Below the pieces are notes generated by a model. That model made no database searches and was not told the origin of the DNA. It saw only the letters and a program-made list of their open reading frames with translations. From positions 124,001 to 188,000 of the forward strand of contig JANSWU010000005.1 of assembly GCA_024743315.1 (NCBI GenBank): a stretch of DNA of 64,000 nt, read 5' to 3'. Of this stretch, positions 46,020 to 53,681 are shown one piece after another. How positions within the stretch are numbered: the first letter of the stretch is position 1; each line of letters begins with the position of its first letter. This DNA comes from Hyphomonadaceae bacterium (GTDB taxonomy: Bacteria; Pseudomonadota; Alphaproteobacteria; Caulobacterales; Hyphomonadaceae). The position numbers and the translations under genes were made by a program.

Positions 46020-46460
46020 ATGAGCCATGCCTATCCCCTCGGCAAAACCGCGCGCGATGCATTGAAGAATGCACAGCACGCCGCGCGCACGCGTTATGAG
46101 GCTGAGGACCTTGCTGAAGACGTGGCAATTTCAGCCCTTGAAACCGAATGGCTGACCCCGGCTGCCAAAGACTTGGCCAAAATCCTGGAACAAGCCGAGG
46201 CCAATCCGGGCCATGGTTTCGTCCAGCATTATGAAGATGCGTCAGGCAACACCGTTCTGGCGGTGACGTATTGGAAGCTCACCAAAGCGACCAAGAAACC
46301 CAAGCCAAAACCGAAACCCATTCCCGAGCCGGACCCGAATGCAGACGATCATACCGATGATCTCTATTTCAAATCTGGGCGCACCAAGAAAACCCGGCGC
46401 AAACGGTTCGTCGATCCCAATCAGATGGATTTGTTTGGGAGCAAAGCTGAGGGGGATTAG
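46020..46460 (+). CDS. Hypothetical protein with C-terminal beta-clamp-binding-like motif
   Basis: 146 residues. The N-terminal half is helical and acidic; residues about 95-108 are Lys/Pro rich (KKPKPKPKP), and a basic stretch KKTRRKRF leads into PNQMDLFGS, with QMDLF at 135-139. That pentapeptide fits the bacterial beta sliding-clamp consensus QL(S/D)LF with Met in the second place. No catalytic domain recognised. It lies 57 bp after mmcB on the same strand, so a role at replication or repair sites is an inference. Confidence 0.75.
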   Translation: MSHAYPLGKTARDALKNAQHAARTRYEAEDLAEDVAISALETEWLTPAAKDLAKILEQAEANPGHGFVQHYEDASGNTVLAVTYWKLTKATKKPKPKPKPIPEPDPNADDHTDDLYFKSGRTKKTRRKRFVDPNQMDLFGSKAEGD

Positions 46461-46791
46461 ACCAGATTAAAGTTTCTGGATAAGTCCGCCAATCCCTGCG
46501 CCGGCAGGGATCCATGGACGGTGAGTGCTATCAGGGCGAAGCGCAGGCATTGGTCCCTGGACACCAGCCTGCGCTGGTGTCGGCGGCTCATGGAAACAGG
46601 GCTCTCCAACTCCCGTACCTCCCACCAAGCGCTCCCCACGGCTTGTCCGTGGGGTCTAGCACCCGGTCTTCAAGACAGGAACGAGAGCGATCAGTTCCCT
46701 CTCGATCTTGCGGCAAATGCTCACGCTGGGCTGCCCAAACCAGCTGGGCAGAGCCTGGGTTTGAACTTCGGGTGCGGTTTTGGGCTAATCC
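46461..46791. other. Hairpin-rich non-coding island
   Basis: Five compact hairpins fill 331 bp between two convergent genes: ATCCCTGC/GCAGGGAT (46492-46511), ACACCAGC/GCTGGTGT (46561-46580), CCCCACGG/CCGTGGGG (46634-46654), CGAGAG/CTCTCG (46682-46704) and CTGCCCA/TGGGCAG (46731-46751). Loops are 4-12 bases. Open frames here have no sensible product. It may encode a structured RNA, a repeat cluster, or a degenerate mobile remnant. No match to tmRNA, RNase P or tRNA was seen. Confidence 0.6.
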
Positions 46792-47319
46792 TCAAGCGGG
46801 CTTAAAGGTCAGCGCCACACCATTATTGCAATAGCGCAAACCGGTCGGGGCAGGCCCATCATTGAAAACATGACCATGATGCCCGCCGCAGCGCGCACAA
46901 TGATACTCAGTGCGCGTCATCCAGAGCTTATTGTCTTCCTTGAAACCGAGTGTTCCCGGGCGATAATCCCAGAAGCTCGGCCAGCCGGTGCCGCTATCAT
47001 ATTTGGTGTTGCTGTCGAAGATTGCGAGATCACAACCGGCACAGTGAAACACGCCTTCACGCTTTTCATCATTCAAAGGCGAGGTGAAGGCGCGCTCGGT
47101 CGCTTCCTTGCGCAGCACGCGATAGGCGAGCGGTTCGAGGCGGTCTTTCCACTCTTCGTCGGTGAGCTGGCGCCATTCACTTTCTGCAAAATCATTGATC
47201 GCCGTATCCGCAAAGGCGCGGCCTGTACCATTCGCACCAGAACAGGCAGCTACAAGGGCGGCAGGCGCGGCCATCAAGAAAGCGCGCCGGGCGAGGGGAG
47301 GAAACGTGTTTTTCATCAT
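46792..47319 (-). CDS. msrB: Exported peptide-methionine (R)-S-oxide reductase
   Basis: 175 residues. Reduces methionine-R-sulfoxide. Zinc Cys pairs HCAGC and HCARC, DSGTGWPSFW and the catalytic Cys in RYCNNG are present. The first 30 residues hold a twin-arginine-like signal (LARRAFLMAAPAALVAAC) ending in a lipobox, so the enzyme is probably a Tat-exported lipoprotein or periplasmic. ATG 47319 has a second ATG directly after it and no clear ribosome site; GTG 47358 is an alternative. Confidence 0.92.
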   Translation of the reverse strand: MMKNTFPPLARRAFLMAAPAALVAACSGANGTGRAFADTAINDFAESEWRQLTDEEWKDRLEPLAYRVLRKEATERAFTSPLNDEKREGVFHCAGCDLAIFDSNTKYDSGTGWPSFWDYRPGTLGFKEDNKLWMTRTEYHCARCGGHHGHVFNDGPAPTGLRYCNNGVALTFKPA

Positions 47320-47484
47320 GCTGCGAAAATAGGTGTCTGAACGGGAACGTCCACTCACAGTTGTTTCAACTTCTCGTCAGTCCCGCTGCCGCTGCAAATG
47401 CTTCGCTTTGCCTCTCGCATTGGGGCGGAATTGGCATTAGGGAGCGGTGTTGATCTGAAAAACCGGACTGTAAGAGAGCCCCTT

Positions 47485-47745
47485 ATGACTGAACCGATGA
47501 ATGACAATCTTTCTGAAACTGCCCGCGACAAGCTGCGTCTGACCGTCGAGCGGATTGAGCGTCTCGAGGAAGAGAAGAAAGAAATCGCGGAACAGATCAA
47601 AGAGGTCTATGGCGAAGCCAAAGCGCTCGGTTATGACACCAAGGCGCTGCGCACCGTGGTCAGACTGCGCAAGCAGGACCGCCAGGAACGCCAGGAACAG
47701 GAAGCGATCCTGGAAGTCTATTTGGACGCGCTCGGCGAGCTTTAA
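47485..47745 (+). CDS. gapR: Nucleoid-associated protein GapR (DUF2312)
   Basis: 86 residues. [41 protein letters not shown] and [15 protein letters not shown] match GapR, a coiled-coil protein that encircles overtwisted AT-rich DNA ahead of replication and assists topoisomerases in Caulobacter. ATG 47485 was chosen; the frame extends to 47398 without matching the family. A Lys-rich protein follows after 43 bp. Confidence 0.93.
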   Translation: MTEPMNDNLSETARDKLRLTVERIERLEEEKKEIAEQIKEVYGEAKALGYDTKALRTVVRLRKQDRQERQEQEAILEVYLDALGEL

Positions 47746-47788
47746 GCCAGAACTTGCTTCCCGGGCATGGAATCCGGTATTGGAAGCC

Positions 47789-48271
47789 ATGCCCCGCGAT
47801 GTCGATGAGCGAAAGAAACGCAAGGCCCTGCGCAAGATCCGCAAGGCGGCGATGCTGGCTGAACAGGGTTTAGGGCCGCCGCTTTCCGATTGGGAAAAGC
47901 AATTTCTCGAAGAAGTCGAAGAACGGATCGAAACCTATGGTTCGGCCTTTCATGACCTCGAAAAGGGTGCAGCGGATGAGGCTTTGTCGTCTTTGCAATA
48001 TGTGAAATTGCGCGAGATTGACAAAAAAGCCCGCGGCAAAGGCAAGTCCGGGTTCGGCAAGAAAGGCAGTATCAAACGCAAGTCCGGCCCGCGGGTGCGC
48101 CAGATTGACGAGGAGGTCGAGGACGAACTTGCACCGCCGCCTGAGGCCAAGCCGACTTTGGTCAAGGCGAGCGAGCTCGACACCGGGACGACGCCGCCTA
48201 AACCGCCTGTATCAAAGCCCAAAGCGCGCCCTAAATTCCGGGTGATTCAAGGTGGTGCAGATCAGGATTAA
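47789..48271 (+). CDS. Hypothetical basic/proline-rich protein (160 aa)
   Basis: The N-terminus is strongly basic (MPRDVDERKKRKALRKIRKA), the middle is helical (LSDWEKQFLEEVEERIE), and the end is Lys/Pro rich (TPPKPPVSKPKARPKF). No family recognised. It starts 43 bp after gapR; the earlier part of the open frame overlaps gapR in a different phase and is not used. Basic character suggests nucleic-acid contact, but this is inference. Confidence 0.7.
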   Translation: MPRDVDERKKRKALRKIRKAAMLAEQGLGPPLSDWEKQFLEEVEERIETYGSAFHDLEKGAADEALSSLQYVKLREIDKKARGKGKSGFGKKGSIKRKSGPRVRQIDEEVEDELAPPPEAKPTLVKASELDTGTTPPKPPVSKPKARPKFRVIQGGADQD

Positions 48272-48324
48272 ACCATTTCGTATTCTTTGGCGTATAGAAA
48301 ATAAGCACACTGGGAAACAGCTTT

Positions 48325-49182
48325 ATGAAAACCGTCGTTATTACCGGCGCATCGACCGGCATTGGCCGCGCCACCGCGGAACACTTGGCCGAGCAAGGCT
48401 GGCAAGTCTTTGCCGGGATTCGCAAGCTGGCAGATGGTGATGCATTGGTCGCGGCAGATGATCGGATCAAACCGATCTTGCTGGATGTCACTCAACCCGA
48501 TCAGGTCGACGGCGCCGTGGAGACGGTGCGTGCGGCGCTGAACGGAAAAAAACTGGCCGGCCTCGTCAACAATGCCGGGATTGCCAATATGGGCCCGCTG
48601 GCGCTGCAGCCGCTTGATCAATTCAAGTCACACTTTGACGTCAACGTGTTCGGCTTGTTGCGGGCGAGCCAGGCCTTTGCGCCTTTGCTCGGCATGGATG
48701 AAACGCTCGAAGGCAAGCCCGGGCGAATCGTCAACATTACGAGCGTCGGCGGGCGGTTGGCCTCGCCTTTCCTCGGGGCCTACACCGCCACCAAGCATGC
48801 TGTGGAGAGCATGACGGACAGTCTGCGCCGCGAACTCGTCATCTTTGGCATTGATGCCATCGCGGTCGGGCCCGGCGCCGTCCGCACACCGATCTGGGAT
48901 AAGGCAGAAGATGCCAACAGCTCTAATCCGTACTCGAACTCACCATGGGCTAAGCCGATTGAGAAGTTCAGCGACACGATGCTGGAAGGCGGGCGCACTG
49001 GCCTCGAACCGGAAGTGATTGCCAAGACGATCGAAAAGGCGCTGTCAGCAGCGAAGCCAAAAGCCCGCTATGCGCCAGTGCCGAACAAGCTGACCAATTT
49101 CACACTGCCAATGCTGTTGCCCAAGCGGTTCGTGGACGGATTTTTCTGGAAGCGATTCGGCATGGAACCGCCGGAAGCCTAG
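48325..49182 (+). CDS. Short-chain dehydrogenase/reductase
   Basis: 285 residues. Cofactor loop TGASTGIGRATAEHLA (residues 7-22), NNAG, Ser in NITSVGGRL, and the YTATKHAVESM active site (Tyr-x3-Lys) are present. Related to retinol/steroid-type dehydrogenases by layout, but the substrate is not certain. It overlaps the convergent rlmH stop by four bases. Confidence 0.9.
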   Translation: MKTVVITGASTGIGRATAEHLAEQGWQVFAGIRKLADGDALVAADDRIKPILLDVTQPDQVDGAVETVRAALNGKKLAGLVNNAGIANMGPLALQPLDQFKSHFDVNVFGLLRASQAFAPLLGMDETLEGKPGRIVNITSVGGRLASPFLGAYTATKHAVESMTDSLRRELVIFGIDAIAVGPGAVRTPIWDKAEDANSSNPYSNSPWAKPIEKFSDTMLEGGRTGLEPEVIAKTIEKALSAAKPKARYAPVPNKLTNFTLPMLLPKRFVDGFFWKRFGMEPPEA

Positions 49183-49643
49183 GCTTTGTGATAAGGCGAG
49201 CCCGCAAGCAAGCTGACGACGCGGTAAAGCTGCTCTGCGATCATCACTTTGACCAAACGATGCGGCCAAGTTTGTGGGCCGAGCGCCAGCGTGTCGGGGC
49301 AGGCCGTGCGCACCGCTGGGCTATATCCCTCGGCGCCGCCGATCAGAAAGCAAAGCTCGCTGGTCCCCTGATCGCGCAGCTTTGCCAACCGTTTTGAGAA
49401 TTTGACCGAGGTCAGCTGGGGCCCGTGCTCATCGAGCCGGATGACCGTCGCCCCGCTCGGCACGGCCCCGAGCAGGCGCTCGCCTTCCACGTCCAGGCCG
49501 CCACCACTGGCAAGATCGATCAGTTTCAGGGAGCGCAGACCGATATTCGGCCCAGCTTTGTTGAACCGGGTCGTATAATCATCAACCAGCTCTTTCTCAG
49601 GCCCGCTTTTCAGCTTGCCAATGCTGATCAGTTTCACATGCAT
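49179..49643 (-). CDS. rlmH: 23S rRNA (pseudouridine1915-N3)-methyltransferase
   Basis: 154 residues. SPOUT methyltransferase of the ribosomal A-site helix 69. MHVKLISIGKLKSGPEKELV, RLDEHGPQLTSVKFSKRL and the SAM-knot segment FLIGGAEGYSP are diagnostic, with LALGPQTWPHRLVKVMIAEQ and a final GSPYHK. Lies six bases after rsfS, the normal order. Confidence 0.97.
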   Translation of the reverse strand: MHVKLISIGKLKSGPEKELVDDYTTRFNKAGPNIGLRSLKLIDLASGGGLDVEGERLLGAVPSGATVIRLDEHGPQLTSVKFSKRLAKLRDQGTSELCFLIGGAEGYSPAVRTACPDTLALGPQTWPHRLVKVMIAEQLYRVVSLLAGSPYHKA

Positions 49644-49649
49644 ATTGGC

Positions 49650-50045
49650 TTAGACGTCAGACGGTCGGTGACCGCTATCGCCGGCCCAGATCTTTTCGAG
49701 ATTGTAGAAGCTGCGGACTTCGGGCCGGAACAGGTGCACAATCACATCGCCAAGATCGATCAACACCCAATCGGCATTTGGCAGGCCTTCCAGCTTTGGC
49801 GTCTGGCCGGTCTTTTCTTTGACCTTCTGTGCCAAATGATCGGCGATCGAACTCACATGACGCGCCGAACGGCCCGAAGCGATGATCATGATGTCAGCAA
49901 GAGAGGATTTTTCCGTCAGATCGATGACGGTGAGGTCTTCGGCTTTATCATCCTCAAGCGAGGCGACGATAATGTCTGAGAACGCGCGGATATCTTCGAT
50001 GGTTGCCGTGCGGGCCGGATTTGTCTCAGTTTTTGCGGCGGGCAG
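49650..50045 (-). CDS. rsfS: Ribosomal silencing factor RsfS, with no standard start codon in frame
   Basis: Binds ribosomal protein L14 and blocks subunit joining. The RsfS core is intact: VASLEDDKAEDLTVIDL, SSLADIMIIASGRSARHV, GLPNADWVLIDLGDVIVHLF and RSFYNLEKIW. The only in-frame ATG (49889) would remove most of the N-terminal half. Upstream, a CTG at 50045 has GGAG seven bases before it and gives a normal 131-residue protein. Alternatively, ATG 50058 opens another frame (ten codons, stop at 50026) that would join this one if a single A were missing from the A5 run at 50030-50034. Confidence 0.85.
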   Translation of the reverse strand: MPAAKTETNPARTATIEDIRAFSDIIVASLEDDKAEDLTVIDLTEKSSLADIMIIASGRSARHVSSIADHLAQKVKEKTGQTPKLEGLPNADWVLIDLGDVIVHLFRPEVRSFYNLEKIWAGDSGHRPSDV

Positions 50046-50058
50046 GGTGCAGCTCCAT
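50026..50058 (-). other. Ten-codon ATG frame overlapping the rsfS start
   Basis: ATG to TGA reading MELHPARRKN. It lies in a different phase from rsfS, with the run of five A next to the stop. It could be a leader peptide, the true start of a frameshifted rsfS, or a chance frame. Confidence 0.4.
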
Positions 50059-50103
50059 AAGGTTGATTATGCGCAGCAGCTTATCATGCGTTGCGGGCAT
50101 AGC

Positions 50104-51201
50104 CTAGAGCGTATCGGCAACACTTTCCTGACTGTCTGCAGCGTCCTCAGAAGCCGCAATGTTTGGGGCACAGGCATACATCCCGTTCTGTTCACAAATC
50201 TCGATGGTGCGGATCACCCAATCCTGTACGGCTTTGGTCCGTACATACATGCTGCGCTCGCCATTTTGATGTTGGTCCTGGGTGACCTGGCTCAGCGTTC
50301 CGACCACGAGCGGGCCGTCTTCGCGAGCGAGATAAAGCGGGGCACCGCTGTCGCCGACATTTGGTCCACGGGGCCCGATGCGTTCGCCGAACAGAACCGC
50401 TTCGCCGGCTTCAATGATCGTCACAGTGGTGCCTTGGAGATAGCGGGTGCCGCCATTCTTGCCCCAGCCGGCAATGTAAGCGCGTCGAAAATCAAACGGG
50501 ATCAGGCCGTGTTCAGGCGTTTCGAGCGGGGCAATCGCGACAGTTTCAAAGCCGGTCGTGTCCGCAAGATAGAATAAGGCAAGATCGTTCGGATATTGCT
50601 GTCGGTATCGACCGTAAGCGGCATGACAGACGGCACCTGTCACTGAGACGACTTGCGTGTCCTCGCTGTGTACATCTTCAGACGGGGTGATGGCGATGAC
50701 ATCATAAACCGGTTTGGCTTCTCCACGCTCAAGGCTGGTGAGACAATGCGCGGCGGTCAGGAACCAATGCTCAGCAACGCGCACGGCAGCACAGTGTTCC
50801 CGTTCGGCACCGGTCTCCGACCGAATGGTTTCGATCTTGATCAGACCAGGGTGCGCAGTGAGATCAGGCGCATCGGGCAGGGCTCCGCGATCAAACAGGC
50901 CGCCTGTATTTGAGTCCCGGTTCAACCAGGGCCGGTCTTGCAAAGGCAGAGGGGCCTGGCGTGGAAAACAGGCATCGATTCCGTACGCGGCAAGTTCCGC
51001 GGCGGCGAGCGTGGTGGCTCCGTCGGCCAGGCGCAGCGGGGCAATGGGCGCTGGGGCCGCTGGCGGTGGCGGCGCCACCTGGTCAATGAGCGGTTTCAGG
51101 TGCTGGTCGATGAGGCGCTTCGACGGCTCCATGCGATCGGCGATGACACCGCCCAAGAAGCCTAGGCCGAGGACCAGCAAAAACAACAGAAAAACACGCA
51201 T
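50104..51201 (-). CDS. Trypsin-like serine protease (S1 family), signal-anchored
   Basis: 365 residues. Membrane/signal segment FLLFLLVLGLGFLGGV at the start, then a Pro/Ala linker. The S1 triad is visible: His in LTAAHC, Asp in NDLALF and Ser in GDSGAPL. Several Cys pairs (EHCAAV, AVCHAAY) suggest disulfides in the periplasm. It stands between an asparaginase-like gene and rsfS, a position usually empty. Targets unknown. Confidence 0.88.
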   Translation of the reverse strand: MRVFLLFLLVLGLGFLGGVIADRMEPSKRLIDQHLKPLIDQVAPPPPAAPAPIAPLRLADGATTLAAAELAAYGIDACFPRQAPLPLQDRPWLNRDSNTGGLFDRGALPDAPDLTAHPGLIKIETIRSETGAEREHCAAVRVAEHWFLTAAHCLTSLERGEAKPVYDVIAITPSEDVHSEDTQVVSVTGAVCHAAYGRYRQQYPNDLALFYLADTTGFETVAIAPLETPEHGLIPFDFRRAYIAGWGKNGGTRYLQGTTVTIIEAGEAVLFGERIGPRGPNVGDSGAPLYLAREDGPLVVGTLSQVTQDQHQNGERSMYVRTKAVQDWVIRTIEICEQNGMYACAPNIAASEDAADSQESVADTL

Positions 51202-51234
51202 ATTCGGGCCTCTTCACGACACTCTTATCAGAGC

Positions 51235-51720
51235 TTAGTCGCTGACAAAACGTCCCTCTGTGCGATCTTTGCGGACATGGCCCGCCGCAAATACATGCCC
51301 ATTCATGGCAATATAGACCCCGGCTGGCTGAGCTCGCGCCGCTGCAATCGCGAAACCGACATTGAATATCGCATCGGTCGAGCGCAAGCGTGCTGGCTGC
51401 ATGGCACCCGTCAGGACGATGGTTTTGTCCGAAATACCGATCAAGCGTTCAGCGGTTTTGGCCATTGTGTCCGTGCCGTGCGTGATCAGGACGTGCTTGG
51501 AGGTGCTGTCTGAAACCGCGGCATGGATGGCGTCGCGATCAGCGTCGGTCAGTTCGAGACTGTCTTTGCGCATCAATGAGGTCAGCTGGTAATCGAGCGT
51601 CACATTGGCTTCGCGCAGAATCGCATCGAGTGGGCTTTCGCCGACCTGAAATTCTGACAAGGCATCAAAATAGACCTTATCGATGGTACCGCCAGTGGTG
51701 AAAATATGCAGGTCCGTCAT
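51235..51720 (-). CDS. Short asparaginase-domain protein
   Basis: 161 residues. The first threonine motif TTGGTIDK and second THGTDTM of L-asparaginases are present, with LTGAMQPARLRSTDA, but the usual C-terminal domain is missing (typical enzymes have about 330 residues). Single-domain members exist, and activity is uncertain. The ATG overlaps the nadD stop as TGATG, so it is coupled to nadD. Confidence 0.85.
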   Translation of the reverse strand: MTDLHIFTTGGTIDKVYFDALSEFQVGESPLDAILREANVTLDYQLTSLMRKDSLELTDADRDAIHAAVSDSTSKHVLITHGTDTMAKTAERLIGISDKTIVLTGAMQPARLRSTDAIFNVGFAIAAARAQPAGVYIAMNGHVFAAGHVRKDRTEGRFVSD

Positions 51721-52325
51721 CACGATCGAGCCCTTAAAGCTGTGGACGAAATCGGATTGAGCGGCGCCGGCAAATACACCCAGGCCGGGGCTGTCTGATC
51801 TGGCAAGATCCGCGCCGCCTTGTCCGGCAAGCGATGGCGTCTCAGTTTCTTGGCGAATGGGCTGACCCGCGCCGCAAGCTCGAAGCCGGGGCGCGCGATG
51901 ACGGCGATGGGCAATGTTGCGGCAAGGGCTTGCCAGTCTTTCCAGAAGTGAAAGGTCATCAAACTGTCGCCGCCCATGATCCAGACCAGTTTCGCTTGCG
52001 GCGCCTGACGTCGCAGCCGTCTCACAAGATCGATCGTATAGCGCAATTGCGCGCGCTGCTCGATATTGCTGACCCGGAAGGCACGATTGTGCCGGGTCAG
52101 GGCCTGTACCGCCTGAAACCGTTGATCATAATCGCTGGGCGCTTCTTTCAAGGGATTACCCGGGGTCGGGAACCACCAGACCGCATCCAGGCTTAGACGT
52201 TTCAGCGCGGTGCTCGCAACATGTACATGACCGCTATGCGGCGGGTCGAAACTTCCGCCAAACAAGCCGATCCGCGCCCGTGTGCTTGCCGAAGGAAGAG
52301 ACGCAGCAGATCCGATCAAACTCAT
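51720..52325 (-). CDS. nadD: Nicotinate-nucleotide adenylyltransferase
   Basis: 201 residues. Forms deamido-NAD from nicotinate mononucleotide and ATP. The nucleotidyl-transferase loop LFGGSFDPPHSGH, WWFPTPGNPLK and WIMGGDSL are characteristic; the C-terminal NPISSTALR is typical. Normally followed by rsfS; here two other genes intervene. Confidence 0.96.
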   Translation of the reverse strand: MSLIGSAASLPSASTRARIGLFGGSFDPPHSGHVHVASTALKRLSLDAVWWFPTPGNPLKEAPSDYDQRFQAVQALTRHNRAFRVSNIEQRAQLRYTIDLVRRLRRQAPQAKLVWIMGGDSLMTFHFWKDWQALAATLPIAVIARPGFELAARVSPFAKKLRRHRLPDKAARILPDQTAPAWVYLPAPLNPISSTALRARS

Positions 52326-52346
52326 ACAGGGGTCAATCTGGGGCGA

Positions 52347-53633
52347 TTAGGGGCGCGTCTGGCCGCTGCCGCGCACGACATATTTGAAAATGGTCAGCTG
52401 CTCTGCGCCGACCGGTCCGCGTGCGTGGATGCGACCGGTGGCGATGCCAATCTCGGCGCCCATGCCAAACTCGCCGCCATCCGCATATTGCGTCGAGGCA
52501 TTATGGATGACGATGCCCGCATCAATCTCATTGATGAACCGGTCTGCCGTCGCCGCGTTCTCGGTGATGATGCATTCGGTATGGCTGGTGCCATATTCGG
52601 TGATGTGGGCAATTGCGCCCTCTACGCCATCGACCACGCGAACCGAAATGATCGGGGCAAGATATTCGGTGCGCCAATCCGCTTCCGTGGCGACATCCAT
52701 GTCTGGCACGATGCTGCGCGCGGCGTCATCGCCTTTCAGGGCGCAGCCCGCATCTGCGAGCGCCGCAGCAATTGCCGGTAGCAAAGTTTCGGCCACAGCC
52801 TGATCGATCAGCAGGGTCTCGGTCGAGCCGCAAATCCCGGTCCGGCGCATCTTGGCATTGACGACAATATCAATTGCCATTTGAGAGGCCGCCGCGCCAT
52901 CGACATAGGTATGGCAAAGACCTTCCAGGTGTCCGATGACGGGCACGCGGGCTTCATCCTGGACGCGCGCCACCAAGCCTTTCCCACCGCGCGGGACGAT
53001 GACATCGATATTGCCGTTCAAACCGGTCAGCATATGGCCGACCGCAGCGCGATCCTTTGTTTGCACCAATTGCACCGCATCTTCCGGCAGGCCAGCCGAA
53101 GCGAGCCCGGTCCGCAGAGCATTGGCGATGGCGATGGCCGAGTTGAGGCTCTCGCTGCCCGCCCGCAAGATGGCGGCATTGCCTGAGCGGAAACACAATG
53201 CAGCGGCATCGGCGGTGACATTGGGGCGGGCTTCATAAATAATCCCGATCACGCCAAGCGGGGTTCGGACGCGGGCAATGTCGAGCCCGGATGGGACAGT
53301 CCAGCGCGCGATCTCACTGCCAACCGGATCAGGCAGCTCTGCGACAGCGCGCAGGGCATTCGCAATTGATTGAACCCGTGCTGGCGTCAGGGCCAGTCGG
53401 TCCATCATCGCATCGCTCAGGCCCTTTGCCTTACCGCCTTCAAGATCTTCAGCATTTGCCGCGAGGATTTCGGTTTCGGCGGCACTGAGCGCCTCAGCCA
53501 TAGCCTGAATGGCACGGGTGCGACCATCCCTTCCGGCTTTCGCCAAAGCGGCAGACGCGGTACGGGCGCGCGTGCCCATAGCGAGCATAGTGTCACGCAA
53601 ATCGTCAGTCGGAGTGTGCAATGTATCGGCCAT
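52347..53633 (-). CDS. proA: Gamma-glutamyl phosphate reductase
   Basis: 428 residues. Reduces gamma-glutamyl phosphate to glutamate semialdehyde in proline synthesis. VRTPLGVIGIIYEARPNVT, RGGKGLVARV and the active-site Cys in RRTGICGSTETLL are present, with the C-terminal FGMGAEIGIATGRIHARGPVG. 21 bp before nadD on the same strand; proB is not in the window. Confidence 0.97.
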   Translation of the reverse strand: MADTLHTPTDDLRDTMLAMGTRARTASAALAKAGRDGRTRAIQAMAEALSAAETEILAANAEDLEGGKAKGLSDAMMDRLALTPARVQSIANALRAVAELPDPVGSEIARWTVPSGLDIARVRTPLGVIGIIYEARPNVTADAAALCFRSGNAAILRAGSESLNSAIAIANALRTGLASAGLPEDAVQLVQTKDRAAVGHMLTGLNGNIDVIVPRGGKGLVARVQDEARVPVIGHLEGLCHTYVDGAAASQMAIDIVVNAKMRRTGICGSTETLLIDQAVAETLLPAIAAALADAGCALKGDDAARSIVPDMDVATEADWRTEYLAPIISVRVVDGVEGAIAHITEYGTSHTECIITENAATADRFINEIDAGIVIHNASTQYADGGEFGMGAEIGIATGRIHARGPVGAEQLTIFKYVVRGSGQTRP

Positions 53634-53681
53634 GCCGCGCTTGTGCCGGATTTATGCGGCGTGAGCAATGAGGGAATCTAA

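Noticed and set aside
46740-46790. GGTTTGAACTTC-like sequence, considered as a tRNA T-arm
   Set aside because: No acceptor or anticodon stem could be built around it.
46514-46834. Open frames across the hairpin island
   Set aside because: Products are low-complexity, run through the hairpins and have no ribosome sites.
49882-50577. Plus-strand frame over rsfS and the protease gene
   Set aside because: Antisense to two recognised genes.
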